64,000 bases of DNA from Jackrogersella multiformis. Lineage: Eukaryota > Ascomycota > Sordariomycetes > Xylariales > Hypoxylaceae. Shown here piece after piece: positions 28,996-42,404 of the stretch. The translations under genes and the position numbers were made by a program. How positions within the stretch are numbered: position 1 is the first letter of the stretch; every line of letters begins with the position of its first letter. The stretch covers positions 2,294,001 to 2,358,000 of the forward strand of contig CADCXD010000008.1 of assembly GCA_902806575.1 (NCBI GenBank), read 5' to 3'. The notes under the pieces are model-generated. The model was given only the letters and a program-made list of their open reading frames with translations. It was not told the origin of the DNA and ran no database searches.

Positions 28996-30107
28996 ATATA
29001 TAATATAATTATAAATATTATTATAAACGTAAAAACTTTACGTATAATAATAATAAAAGATATTTTAAAAAAATTTATAAACATTTTAAAAGGTTTTTAC
29101 GTTAAAATAATTATAAAAAATATCGATAATAAATATTATATTAATTTTTAATTATTTATATTTAAAATTTTTATTATAATTATAATTATTATTATTATTA
29201 TTATATTAATTTTTTTAATAATAAATATATTTTTAATAAATAATAATACGTTTAATAATATTAACGTTATAACGTTTATAACGTTTATTTATTTTTTTAA
29301 TTTATATTAAGAAAAGGTTTACAACTTTTATATATTTACGTAAATATAAAATTTATTATAACTTTAATTATTATAATAATAATTATTAATTTAATCGTTA
29401 ATATATTAAATAAATAAAATTTTATTTTGTTAATAAATATTATATTTATTATAATTTAAAAATTTTAAAAGTTATTAACATTACTTTAAAAAACGTTATT
29501 AAAATTTAAAAAAAATTAAAAATTAAAAATCCTTGATATTTATTTAACTTTTAAAATTAAAAAACTTATAAATTTATTTAAATCTATTATTTTAAACGAA
29601 ATATATATATATATTAAAAACGATATATTTATAATATAATTAATACATTTTCTTAATTTGTTTTATTATTATAAAAAAATTATATAATTTAAATTAAATT
29701 ATTATATGCCTTAAATTTATAAGAGGTTATTATTTTAAAGGTTTAAATATATAAATTTAATTAATAAAATAAGAAAAATATTAATATAAGTTTTATTATA
29801 TAAATTCTTATATAAAAATATATATTTATCTATTTTTAAGTTTATATTTTAAATATTTAATATTAATTTAATAATATAATTTTAAACTGATCATATAATA
29901 ATTAAATTATAATTAAATTTATTATAAAAAGAATAATTTAAAAACGTTTAAACGGTTTTTTAAAATAAATATTAATATATTATAATATTTATTAAATTAA
30001 AATTTATAAGTAAAATAAAAAAAGGTTATTATAAAATTATAATAATTTTAAAAAGATAAGTTTAGTTTAAAAAAGTAATAATTTAACCGAAAAAAATAAT
30101 AACATAA

Positions 30108-30398
30108 CTTAAATAAAGTAGTAAAGTATAATAAAAAGTAATAAAATATAATAAGGAGTAATAAAGTATAATTAAGAATAATAAGGATTAATAATATGTA
30201 ATAAAATATAATAAGAAATATTAAGTAATAATAAGGAGTGGTAAAATAAATAGTAAAGTGGTAAAATAATAAAGTAATAAAATATTAAGGATTAATAAGG
30301 AATAATAAAAAGTAATAAAGAGTAATAAAGATTAATAAAAAGTAATAAAATATGATAATATAATAATATGGTAAGGTATAATAAAATAATTAAGGATA
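30108..30398 (+). repeat. GTGGTAAGG-type minisatellite, decayed array
   Basis: Same array type and left flank as 3148-3463, but most GTGG words have become ATAA or GTAA. A few AAGGAGTGGTAAA units survive near 30235. It runs straight into the ~400 bp repeat at 30399. Confidence 0.7.
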
Positions 30399-30796
30399 TT
30401 TTAAAAGATAATATATATAATAATTTAAAAATTTAAAAGCTTATAATTAAAATATAAGGACTTTATTTAAAAATATTTTATTAAATTTAAATAAAAAGTT
30501 ACAAAAATATAATTAAGTTTATTAAATAATAAATTTTATTATATTAAAATTATTAAAAATACAAAAGCGTTAAAATATTTTTAAAACGATAATAAATAAT
30601 TAAATATAATAATATATAATATAATTAAAGTTAATATAATAAATAGTTAATAATAAGGGTATAAAAAACCCGTAACGGCTTAAGCTTTTCCGTTATTAAT
30701 TATAAACGTGTAAAAAAACTTAAAAAAGGTAAAAATTATAATATTAAAGAATTAAATCTTAATTAAACCTTAATAATTATAAAAGTTCAAGGTTAT
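30399..30796 (+). repeat. Dispersed ~400 bp repeat, copy 2
   Basis: Counterpart of 14882-15284. It contains a small surviving hairpin (GGGTATAAAAAACCC, about 30657-30671) and ends near AAAAGTTCAAGGTTATTATA. Unlike copy 1, no ATM-1 element follows. Confidence 0.6.
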
Positions 30797-33521
30797 TATA
30801 TCCGTGTATATAAGGACTTTATATTAAATAATTATTTATTATTATTTAATATAAAATTATCGTGTTTTTTAAAATAAATATTATATTATTATAATTAATA
30901 TAATATTTTTTTTAATTAATTTTTAATATATAAAATTTTTATAACCCTTTTATAATAATAATTTATAATAATTTTAAATAATTTATAATTATATTAATAA
31001 AAAATTTTAAATTTTTAATATACGTTTAAAAATATATAAATAAATTATTTTATTTATATATAATATATATTAAAACGTTTATTAATAATATTATAAAATT
31101 TTTAAATTTTATTAAAAAATATATCGGTTATTTTAAATTAATATTTAATTTTTTTTTTTTTTTTAAAAATATATTTTTTAAAATATTTATTCGTAGAATT
31201 TTTAAACTTTTAAATTAATACTTTTAATATATTTATAATTTAAAATTTTACTTTTTTTTAATAATTAAAAGCTTTTAAATAATATTTGAATATAATCGGT
31301 TTTTTTAACGTTTATTTTATATTATATTTAACTTACGAAATTTTTTTAAAAACGTAAAATAGCTTTTTTTATAAAAAAATTAAAATAAATATATTATTAA
31401 TTAATTTATTATAATTTTATTAATGTTAAATTAATATTTTTAAAATATTTTAAAACGTTTTTTATTATAAATAAATATTATATTATTATAATTTAAATAT
31501 TTTTTTTATAAATAAATAAATCGTTTAAACGAAGATTTAATGTAATAATTTCTTATTTAAAAAACGATTTTATATAAACGTTAAAAAAATTAGTTTTACT
31601 TAATAAATTTAATTAATTATATTTTTTAATCGATATTTATTTAAATTAAAAATAACTTATTTTATATAAATAACCAAAAAGCTTTAAATTATAATTTAAT
31701 TATTATTTTAATAAATTATATTATAATAATAAAAATTATAAATTATATTATTTTAAATATATTTTTTATAAATGATATTAATTAATAATTAATGTATTTA
31801 TTTATATATTTATTGTAATATGTTATATAAATTTATTATTTATTTAAACGGTTAACTTTTATATTTAATACGTTAAATTATTTAAAAATATTTAAAAATT
31901 TAAAAAATTTAAATTATAATATTAATAAATTTAATAAAACTTTAATTTTTAATTACGTATAAATAGTTATAAAAGTCGTAATAAATAAATTTTTTAAATA
32001 ATAATTTAAATAAATATATAGAAAAATAAAAAAAAAATTATAATTATAATAAATTTATAAATAGTTTTTTATAACTTAATTATTTATTTAAAATTATTAA
32101 TAATTTATTATATAACGTTATTAATAACGATAAATATTATTTATATATTTTTTATTTAATAATTCCAAAAGTATTAAATAATATATACGATAATAAATAT
32201 TATTTTAGATGAAATCGTATAATAAAAAATTTAAGAAGTTATATTTTTAATATTATATCGATTATTAATTAAATTAAATTTTATAAATCAAATTATTAAA
32301 TAATTATTAATTTATATAACCTAAAGATCTTTTATTTATACATATTATTATAATAACCTTTATTTTAAAATATTTTAAAATAAATAATAAATTTTTTTTA
32401 TAATAATTAAAAAGTAATAAAAAATATTACGATATTTATAATATTTTAATATCGGTTTTTTACTTAACTTTTAAGAAAATAATACTTATTTTTCAAAATA
32501 AAAATTATTTTACCGAAAATTAAATTATAACTTTTATAACGTAATTAATATTAACGAATTAAAAAAATTTAAAAATAATTTTAAATAAAAATCAAAAGTT
32601 TATATTTAATTTTTAAATAAAGTTATAAAAAATATTCGGAATTTATTTATTTATAATTACCGTTTATTATTTTTAAATAAATAAATTTTTTAAGTAAAAG
32701 AATTAAATTGTAAAAATTATTATTTGTTATTATTATTTTATAAATTTTAATTTTAATTAAATTAATTTATTATTGTTTTTTTAATAAAACTTTAATAATG
32801 TATATTTTATAATTATTTAATTTATATTTTACGAATAACTTTTTAATTTTAAGCTTTTAAGATTTTTAAATGTTTTAATTAACGTAAATATTAAATTTTT
32901 TATAAATATTTATTTTATATAAAACCATTTACGTTAAAACGTAAGGTTCGTTATAAACTTCACGATAATAAAAACGAAATAATTTTATAATAAAAAATTT
33001 ATAATTTAAAATTTATAATAAGATAAAAAGTTTATTTATAACTTTATAAAAGATATTATTTTTTAAAATGACTTTTTAAAAAGTTTTTTTAAAAACGCGT
33101 AAATTTATAAATAATTATTAAATAAATAAAACGATTAATTTATAAATTAAATTTATTAAAAAGAATTGCATTTATTCATTTATTTTAATAATGTATTTTT
33201 CTTTTAATTTAAAAAAAACGATTCGTTTTATAAATAACTTTTTTAAGGTTAATTAAAATAAATTAAAACGATAAAAATGATTTAATATATAAATTAAAAT
33301 TATATTAATATATAAAGTTAATTAAATAAAAAACGGTTTTAAGTATTTAATGAAATAAAAAAGTTACGGATATAAAGATAATTTATAAATTGTTAAAAAA
33401 AATTTAAAATTTTATAAAAATTTATTAAAAATATTAAAAACGAAAAAAAAGTTATAAATTTTTAAAGAAAGTTAAAAATAAAAGTTTAATAAAATAACGT
33501 TATAATAAATCCTTTAAAAAT

Positions 33522-33694
33522 TTAATGCGACCTTATAAAGGTTTTTATATTAAGTGGAAATATATACTTTATACTTTAAATTAAATAAATTAAATAAGGA
33601 CTTTTAATCTTTATTTTATTTCTCGCCCGTTTTAAAAGAACGGAGAAACTATTAATTTTATATATTAAAATATACTTAATAAGGTTTATATTAA
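33522..33694 (+). mobile_element. ATM-1 miniature element copy 9
   Basis: Full-length copy with a well-kept left end (TTTAATGCGACCTTATAAAG) and the CGCCCGTTTTAAAAGAACGG hairpin. It lies 63 bp upstream of copy 10 in the same orientation. Confidence 0.8.
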
Positions 33695-33757
33695 AATTAT
33701 TAATAATTTTAAAAATAATATTTGTTAAAAACGAATTTTTTTTTATGCCTCGGCATT

Positions 33758-33924
33758 TTAATATAACTTTATAAAGGGTTTTATATTAAAAAAAAAATTT
33801 TATATTTTAAATTAAATAAATTAAATTAGGATTTTTAATTTTTAATTTATTTTTCGTTCGTTTTAAAAGAACGAAAAAATTATTAATTTTATATATTTAA
33901 ATATACTTTATAAAGTTTATATTA
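33758..33924 (+). mobile_element. ATM-1 miniature element copy 10
   Basis: Full-length but strongly decayed: the left end reads TTAATATAACTTTATAAAGG and the right end TTTATAAAGTTTATATTAA. Same orientation as copy 9. Confidence 0.75.
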
Positions 33925-35424
33925 ATATTTAAGTTTAATAATTTTAAATTATTATTAATTTTTTTAAAAGTTAAAAAATACGTTTTTTAATTAAAATAAT
34001 TATAAATAAAAAGATAAGGTTATTAAAAAGTTAAAAATTACCATTAATAATAATATAATTTAATAAAAATTCGTATAATATTACGATTGTTTATAATTAT
34101 AATTAAAATATATTATATTATTAATTATTTTAATAATAAAGATTAAACGTTTCGTTTATTATAATTTTATTTATTTTATAAATTAAATATTTACGTAATT
34201 AATTTTAACGTATATATTTATATCGATATACGTTTTAATATTTTTTATTTATATTAATTATAATAATAATATATAAAAAGGTAATTATTTTTAATAAGTT
34301 ATATTTTATAATTATAACGATAATATTTATAAAACTTTATTTTATTTTTATTTCTTTATTTATTTCTTAAAAATCTTTTTAATAAAGCATTAAAGAAATA
34401 AATAATAAAAAGTTAACATTTAAAATTTTTTATAAATTTTTTTAAATTTTTTAAGTTAATTTTATTATTATTATTTTAATTATCGCTTTAATTTTAAGTT
34501 ATTTAATTATTATTTTATTTTATTTTAAGGCTTTTATTAAAAGAATTTTTAATTAATATGGCGTTTTCATTTAATTTATACTTAATTAATTATAATTATT
34601 TAAATCTTAAGTTTAACGTTTTTATATTTATTAAAATATATACAAAAATCGTATTATAATTTAATATAAAAAGTAATGGCTTTTTATAATTTAAAACGAT
34701 TATTTACTTATTTTTTAACAAGTTTATTAAGTAAATGTTAAGATTTTAAAGTGTTTAATTTCGAAGTTAAATGGTTTTTTCGATTTATTTTATTATTTTA
34801 AATTTTTTATTATCGATATATTATAAAAAAGTAAATATTTACTTTTATAAATTATATAATTATTATAAACGTTCGTTTTAAGTTTTTATTTATTAAATTA
34901 TTATTGCCGTAAAACACGGGTATTATTTTTTATGTTATTAATTATATATAAAATACGTTTTTTTATAATTTTAAGTTTTTTAAGTGTTTTTTTAAAAGTT
35001 AATTCGAGATTATTTAACCATTTTTTAAAGATTTAATTTAATTTAAAAGTATTAATATTAATCGTTTTTAAATTAAATCTTTAATTATTATTTTTAAAGA
35101 TAAAAAGGCCCGTTATTATCGACGTTTATTTTAATTAACCGATAATCGAATAAAGCTTTTAAATTACCGGATTTTATTTTTTAAAGTTTTTAATATATTT
35201 CGTTAAATGGTTTGAGTTTTAAATAAAGGTTTATTAAATCAATTTTTTTACTTTTTTAATTTAAATTGTTTATCGTTTTTTCTTATTATTAATTAAATTT
35301 ATTTTTTATTTTTTCGAGCTTATATTTAAGATTATTTATTATTATACGATAAGAATTTATTATGTTAATAGTTTTTTTAAATTATTAAGCGTTTACTTTT
35401 AAAGAAATATCAAAATCTTAAAAT

Positions 35425-35640
35425 ACGATATTATAATTAAGTAATAATTAATTTAATAATAACATTTTTATTTAAAATTAAAACTTATAAAAATAAAAAC
35501 AGTTATCGTCGTTTATATTATTTTATAAAAGTTAATAAACATTTTTTTTAAATATATAATTTTATAACTTTTACGATTTACGTAACTTAACTTTATTATT
35601 AATAAACTTAAGTTTTTATAATTATATAACTTTATAAAAT
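35425..35640 (+). repeat. Dispersed repeat with ATM-1 inserted at its edge, copy 1
   Basis: Similar to 42405-42655 in the same orientation, sharing the GTTATCGTCGTTTATATTAT core and the TTTACGTAACTTAACTTTAT segment. Here homology stops exactly where ATM-1 copy 11 begins. Confidence 0.65.
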
Positions 35641-35812
35641 GAATGCGACTTTATAAAAGTCCTTACATTAAGTGAAAATATATACCTTATACTTTAAATT
35701 AAATAAATAAAATAAGGACTTTTAATTTTGATTTTATTTTTCGCCCGTTTTAAAAGAACGAAGAGACCATTAATTTTACATATTAAAACACACCTGATAA
35801 AGTTCAGATTAA
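35641..35812 (+). mobile_element. ATM-1 miniature element copy 11
   Basis: Full-length, well-preserved copy, from GAATGCGACTTTATAAAAGT to TAAAGTTCAGATTAA. It abuts the 35425-35640 repeat, whose sister at 42.4 kb lacks any ATM-1 element at this point. Confidence 0.8.
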
Positions 35813-37029
35813 AAATATTATATTAATAATTTAATAACTTTATTAATTTTTATTTAAACTTTAAAATTATATATATCGTTAACATTTTATTTTTTCCTTT
35901 GTATTATTAAAATAACTTTACTTAATATTTTTTTTATTAAATATATATTATAAATTTTATAAATATTTTATTAATTAATTCGTCAATTAAAATTTTAATT
36001 TTTTAAATAATTACATTTACTTAAATTAATTATATTATTTAAATATTTTATAACTTTAATAATGTTTAATTTTACGTTTTTTATTAATTAAAGTAATATC
36101 GTTTATAATTAATATTCGATAATTTTATTAACGTAAAAATAATTATAATATAATATAATTAAATTTTTCGAGAAACGTATCGATAATAACCTTTTTAAAT
36201 TTATTTATAATAATAATAATTATAAAATAATTAATATTAATAAAATAATTAAAATTAATAAAATTATTAATAAAATTTATAGAAGTAAATTAACGTTTTA
36301 ATATTATATATAAATTACCTTTTATAAAAAGTAAGTTTAAACTTAATAAAACCGTAAATTATTTTTATAATTAAACTTATAAAATATTTAATTAATTAAA
36401 GTTATATAAATTAATTTGAATAAAAGTTTATATTATTAAAATACTCGATAAATAAAATAATTAAAATTTATACGTAATAATATAATTCGTAAAAATATTA
36501 CGTAATTTTTTAATATAATTTAAACTTATAATATATTTAAAAATAACAAGCTTAATTAATTTTTATAACATTAATATAATAATAAAAATTAAAAAAGGTT
36601 ATAATAATTATTTAAAGAATTAAAGTAAAATATACACATTTTAAATATATTAATAAAATATATATATTAATACTGCATTTTTAATTATAAGTTTTTGTTT
36701 CGATAATATATATAATTTTAACTTTAATAATTAAAATTTTACGTTTAAAACCCGTAATATCGATAAATAAATCTTATAATTTTAAAAATTATTTATTAAA
36801 AATCCATTTAACTTCATTCTTTTAAAAAAGCTTTAATTATTATAACTTTAAGCTTAATTTTAAATCCGAAAACGATTCGTTAACTTTATTATCATTATTA
36901 TTTAAACGTTATTATATTCGCTTTAAATGTTAATTTAAATTTAAAATCGAACGTTTAACTTTAATATTATTATTTTTTCATTATTTTTATTTTCGTTTTA
37001 AAAGCCGCGTTATTAAGTTAAACATTAGT

Positions 37030-37640
37030 TTTAATTTTTGATTTTTTTTTAATTTTTAATTACATAATTAATTAATCATTTAATTTTTTTTAAATTATAA
37101 TAAATTAAATAAAACTTGAATAATTCGAAAGAAATAATAAAAAAGCATTATTATATAATAATAAACTTTAAAGTATTTAATTAATTTTCAGTTAATTTAT
37201 TACTATTTAATTTGAATTTATAACTAATATTTTACATACATTATAAAGTAAGGATTTTCCGAAACTTTTTATTTAATTTTTATTTTAATAAAATTATTAA
37301 ACAATTATTAAAAAACTTTATTATTTATTTAAAGCTTTTATTAATATAAAACGTATTTTACTTTACTTTTATATACTTTATTTTATTAAATAAATTGATT
37401 TTTAAAGTAATTTTAATAATAATTTTTATAATTTTTATAAATATTATTTGAAACTTTTATATTTATTTAATTAAAATAACTTTTAAATTATAAAATTAAC
37501 AATTACGTAAGTAATAATATTAATTAACTGATTTTCACTTAAATTTGATTTTTATAAATGGTATTTAAATAACAAAAAATGATTTTATATTATATATTTT
37601 TATTTTACCTTTTAAGAGTTTTATTTTATTATATTTTTAA
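37030..37640 (+). repeat. Palindrome-rich family PF-1, left-part copy
   Basis: Forms one arm of a long inverted repeat with 37970-38590: for example ATGATTTTATATTATATATT here pairs with its complement near 38010. It corresponds to the first two thirds of the full copy at 39330. It keeps more TpG and CpA than most of the block. Confidence 0.7.
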
Positions 37641-37644
37641 ATCT

Positions 37645-38590
37645 TAATTATCAGGGTTATGAAAATGGTTATTAATAGTTAATTAATATCCGAATTAAAA
37701 CTGTAATTAGTTAATTAATAACCTAATTAAAACTACATGTAATTAATCAGTTAAATTACGTAATCATAGTTAGTCACTTACTTATATAACTAAGATTAAT
37801 TACAATGTAATTAATCGGTGATTAAAAAAAACTAAAAACTATACCTTCGTCACTTAATACCTTACTTTTAAAATTAAAAAATTATTTTTAAATAATTTAA
37901 TATATTATATAATTCAAAGGTAATTTTTTAAAGTTTTATTATATAGCGGTTAAATTATAATTAAGGTTTAAAAGTATAATAAAATAAAACTCTTAAAAGG
38001 TAAAATAAAACTTTATAATATAAAATCATTTTTTATTATTTAAATAAAATTTGTAAAAATAAAGTTTAAGTAAAATAAATTATTTAATGTTTTCTCTTAC
38101 GTAATGATTAATTTTATAAATTAAAAATTATTTTAATTAATTAAATATAAAAGTTTAAAATAATATTTATAAAAATTATAAAAATTATTATTAAAATTAT
38201 TTTAATAATTATTTTAGAAATTAATATATTTAATGAAATAAAATAGATAAAAGTGAAATAAAATATGTTTTATGTTAATAAAAGCTTTAAATAAATAATA
38301 AGGTTTTTAAATATCTTTTAAATATTTTTATTAAAATAAAATTAAAGTAAAAAGTTTTGAAAAATCCTTACTTTATAATATATTTAAATATTATTTATAA
38401 ATTTAAATTAAATAACAATAAGTTAAGTAAAAGTTTATTAAATAATTTAAATTTAACTATTATAAATTACTAAATTTTCGGACTTTTTAGGATTTCTTTC
38501 GAATTTTATTTAATTTATTATAGTTTTTAGTTTTTTTAATTATTAATTAATTAATTATAAACCTTATCAGTTATCACTCACCTAGTTAAT
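37645..38590 (-). repeat. Palindrome-rich family PF-1, full copy in reverse
   Basis: Contains, in reverse, the same two parts as 39330-40190: a terminal region full of short inverted words based on TTAATTAAT, TTAATTACA and AGTTTTTAGTTTTTT, and a ~600 bp body. Together with 37030-37640 it makes a hairpin-like structure with arms of about 600 bp and a ~330 bp loop. No coding frame was recognised. Confidence 0.7.
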
Positions 38591-38939
38591 TAAAATTACA
38601 GCTGGTTAATTAATTTGCTTACATAATATTAGTTAATTAATTAATAACTAAAGAAAATTAAAAACTATATAATTACTTTCACAACTTTAATAAAACGTTA
38701 AAATTTAATATATATATCGATAAATCGAGAAATAAAATATAAATACGTTAATATTATAAACGATAAAATATTTATTAATTAACATATTTTTTATTAATTA
38801 TAATTTTATTTAAAGTTTTTAAATTATATTCGAAAAAAATACGTTTTTTTCGTCAACGTAATAATAATTTAAATATTAATAATATATCGTATTAAATGAA
38901 AAAATAAAATATCGTAACGAGAAAAAATATAAAATAATA

Positions 38940-39190
38940 ATTATATTTAAAATAAAGTTATGAAAATAATTATTAATAATTTAATTAAAGTTATATATAA
39001 TTAATTACTTATTTATATAATTCATTAATAAATAAAAAAACTAAAAAATATATTCTTTTATTTAATATTTCACGTTTAAAATTTAAAAAAATAATTTTTT
39101 AAATATATAATATATTATATAATTTAAATATAATTTTTAATAATTTTATTATATAACGGTTAAATTATAATTAATAAAATTAAAAAAGTA
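38940..39190 (-). repeat. Palindrome-rich family PF-1, terminal fragment
   Basis: Matches the terminal region only (as in 37645-37970), in the same orientation as that copy, and is more decayed. It includes the recognisable segment around TATAACGGTTAAATTATAAT. Confidence 0.6.
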
Positions 39191-39329
39191 ATTATATAGT
39201 TTTTAATTTTTTTAAATCACTAATTAATTAATTAAAATTACATAAGGAAATTAATTAACCAGTCATAATTTTAATTAATTAGATAAGTAATTAACTGGAA
39301 TTTTAATTAATTAAGTGATTAATAATTAA

Positions 39330-40190
39330 TAAAGTTATAATTAATTAATTAATAATTAAAAAAACTAAAAACTATAATAAATTAAATAAAATTCGAAAGA
39401 AATCCTAAAAAGTCCGAAAATTTAGTAATTTATAATAGTTAAATTTAAATTATTTAATAAACTTTTACTTAACTTATTGTTATTTAATTTAAATTTATAA
39501 ATAATATTTAAATATATTATAAAGTAAGGATTTTTCAAAACTTTTTACTTTAATTTTATTTTAATAAAAATATTTAAAAGATATTTAAAAACCTTATTAT
39601 TTATTTAAAGTTTTTATTAATTTAAAACTTATATTATTTTACTTTTATCTATTTTATTTCATTAAATATATTAATTTTTAAAATAATTTTTATAAATGTG
39701 ATTTTAAACTTTAATATTTATTTAATTAAAATAGCTTTTAAATTATAAAACTAATAATTGCGTAAGTAATGATATTAATTAATTTATTTTATTGAAAGTT
39801 CATTTTTATAGTTTTTATTTAAATAATAAAAAATGATTTTATATTATATATTTTTATGTTACTTTTTAAGAGTTTTATTATATTATACTTTTAAACTTTA
39901 ATTATAATTTAACTGTTGTATAATAAAATTTTAAAAAATTACGTTTAAATTATATAATATATTAAATAATGAAAAGAAATTCAATTTTAAAAGTGGGTAT
40001 TAAGTGGAGAAGGTGTAGTTTTTAGTTTTTTATTATTATTAATTAATTACATTATAATTAATCTTAATTATAAAGGTAAGTGATTAATTATAATTACGTA
40101 ATTTAATTAATTAATTATATGTAATTTTAGTTAAATTATTAATTAACCAGTTATAATTTTAATTCGGGTATTAATTAATTATTAATAATT
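39330..40190 (+). repeat. Palindrome-rich family PF-1, full copy
   Basis: Full-length plus-strand copy. It begins with TAATTAAAAAAACTAAAAAC, continues with ATTCGAAAGAAATCCTAAAA, and ends with the TTAATTCGGGTATTAATTAA terminal region. It retains fairly many TpG words (GTAGTTTTTAGTTTT, AAGTGGAGAAGGTG), so it may be a later arrival than neighbouring sequence. Confidence 0.7.
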
Positions 40191-41145
40191 TAAAATCGTT
40201 TAATAATTTTATATATTTTAATTTTAATATTTATTATAAAAAAGTTTAAAATTTAAGGTTAAACTTTATTTAACGTTTTTTAAAACTTAATATTTAAAAA
40301 AACGAGTAAAAACGTAAATTTTATAAATATTTATATATAATTATTTAATATTATAAATTTTAAAATATTATAATTTATTTATTTATTAACTTTAATAATT
40401 AAGTTAATTTTTATTTATTAATAAAAATAATTTTTTAAACGTTTATTTAAATTTAATTAAAAATAATGAAAAAATATATAATATTAAATATAACGTTTAA
40501 AAAGAATTAAATTTAACGATTTTTTAAATTAATAAATAATTTTCTATTAATAAGAAATATATAAATATATAAATATACTTATAATTATTAATTAATTTTA
40601 TACGAACGTTTTACTTAACTTTATTAAAACTTATTAATTTTATAAAGTTATTAAAAACTTTAAAAAATAAAAATATTATAAACTTTTTTAAATATATATA
40701 TATATTAAAATAAATTACATTATATAACTTAGTTTTAACTTTATTATTTTATTTAAAAAATAATATTATATTAAAGTTAATTAATATATAACTTTTTATA
40801 AATAAACGGACTTTTAAATAAAAAAAACTTTTCATTAACTTTAATTATATATAAAACGTATAAATAAAATTAACTTTTATTAATAAAGTAATTAATTAAA
40901 ATATTAATTACTTATTTATTTATATTAATTAAATTAACTTTTTTATAATTGTATATTAATTTATAATAACTTTACGAAATTAATAAATTTTAATAAAATT
41001 AAATAAAACGTTCGTATAAAAATAATAAATTAATATATATAGTTTTAAATTTTATAAATAATAAAAAATTAAAAGTTATATTTTTAATATTTAAATTTAA
41101 ATTACATAATTAACAATATATATTAAATGATATTATTTATTTATT

Positions 41146-41296
41146 AATAATACGTTTTTATAAAGGTTTTTATATTTTAAAATAAATAAATAAAATAAAA
41201 ACTTTTATTTTTTATTTTATTTTTCGTTTATTTTTTAAAAAATATAAAAACTTTTAATTTTATATATTAAAACATATTTTATAAAGTTTATATTAA
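41146..41296 (+). mobile_element. ATM-1 miniature element copy 12, decayed
   Basis: Recognisable over its whole length by the TTTTATTTTTCG and AAATATAAAAACTTTTAATT segments and the TATAAAGTTTATATTAA right end. Shorter than the norm at the left. Confidence 0.65.
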
Positions 41297-41426
41297 TTAA
41301 TTTAAATATTTAAATTTTACGATAAATTTTTAAATCTTTTTAAAAACCGGTAATTAATTAAAATCTTATTAATTAATATATTAAAAAATAAAAAAACGTA
41401 TAATAAATAATTAAACTATTAAATAT

Positions 41427-41512
41427 TTAATACGAATTTTATAAAGTATATATTAATATATAAAATTAATGGTTTTTTCGTTTTTTTTAAACAAGCGAGA
41501 AATAAAATAAAT
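41427..41512 (-). mobile_element. ATM-1 miniature element copy 13, truncated
   Basis: Reverse-orientation half copy. It keeps the right terminal region, the AAAATTAATGGTTTTTTCG segment and the GCGAGAAATAAAATAAA segment, then homology ends. Confidence 0.55.
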
Positions 41513-41650
41513 ATATAAAGTTTTTATATACGTAAATATAATAACTTTAAATCTCCGTAATTACCGAGGTTTAATCGAGGTGAAATTATTTATTAAATAT
41601 ATTTAAATATATTTATTTAATAATTAAATTAAATAAATTATATTATAACG

Positions 41651-41787
41651 AGTAATATTATAATTACATTTAAAAAAATACGTAATAACTTTTAAATATA
41701 ATTATAATAATTAACGAAAAAGTGTAAGTTATTTTAATAAATAACTTAAACTTACGATAATTTACTTTTATTATTAACTTATGCACG
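41651..41787 (+). repeat. Dispersed 137 bp repeat, less decayed copy
   Basis: Gapless partner of 2568-2704. It keeps C and G at positions where the other copy has T and A, including words such as AACGAAAAAGTGTAAG. It ends in the GC-rich hairpin at 41782. Confidence 0.75.
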
Positions 41788-41814
41788 TGTGGCCCGTGCA
41801 CGCGGATAAATGCC
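41782..41814. other. Preserved GC-rich hairpin island
   Basis: A small island (TGCACGTGTGGCCCGTGCAC, then GCGGATAAATGCC) that kept CpA, TpG and GpG in a block that has lost them. TGCACG and CGTGCA form a 6 bp stem around TGTGGCC. The matching position in the 2568-2704 copy has decayed to an AT run. Possibly part of an element end. Confidence 0.5.
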
Positions 41815-42049
41815 TTATATTTAAAGCTTTATATAATATAACTTTTTATTATTTTTTCTTTTTTTTTATTAAGTTAAAATAAATTTTATTTAATCGAAAA
41901 TTAATAATAAAGCTTTAAATTAATCGTATTAAATATAATATATATTATTTTTAATTAAATTTTTATAATTTAATTATATAAATTTTTATAATTATAAATT
42001 ATTACGCGCGTTATTTTATAAAAAACTTTTAATTATATCGTCGTTTTTA

Positions 42050-42165
42050 ATTATATTTTATTACTTTTAATTACTTTATTATTTTATTATATTTTATAAC
42101 TTTTTATTATTTTTTATTATTTTTTATTACGTTTTATTATTTTAATAAAGTTATTATTTTTTAAA
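42050..42165 (-). repeat. GTGGTAAGG-type minisatellite, fully decayed array
   Basis: On the minus strand this reads as (A/G)TAATAAAA units, the endpoint of the arrays at 3148 and 30108. The shared flank at 42165-42205 confirms the relation. About 15-80 bp to the left lies the beginning of the ~400 bp repeat in matching orientation. Confidence 0.6.
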
Positions 42166-42404
42166 TTAAGTTATTTTTTAAAAATTAAGCTTATTTTTTT
42201 AAAAAATTATTACGATTTTATAATAAATTTTTTTTACTTTATTTATAAAATTTAATTTAATAAATATAATAATATATTTATATTTATTAAAAAAAACGTT
42301 TTACGCGTTTTTAAATAACTTTTATTATAATAAATTTAACTTTAATTTAATTATTATATAATTAATTAAAAATAAACTTATTAAATTAATAATAAATTTA
42401 TAAA

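Noticed and set aside
31000..31400. Possible Gypsy-type reverse transcriptase relic
   Set aside because: Several frames gave vague resemblance to the region after the YIDD motif, but no ordered set of residues held up. A de-RIPed profile search would be needed.
37030..40190. Centromere or replication origin assignment for the palindrome-rich cluster
   Set aside because: AT-richness and inverted repeats alone do not identify either; no defined consensus exists to test by eye.
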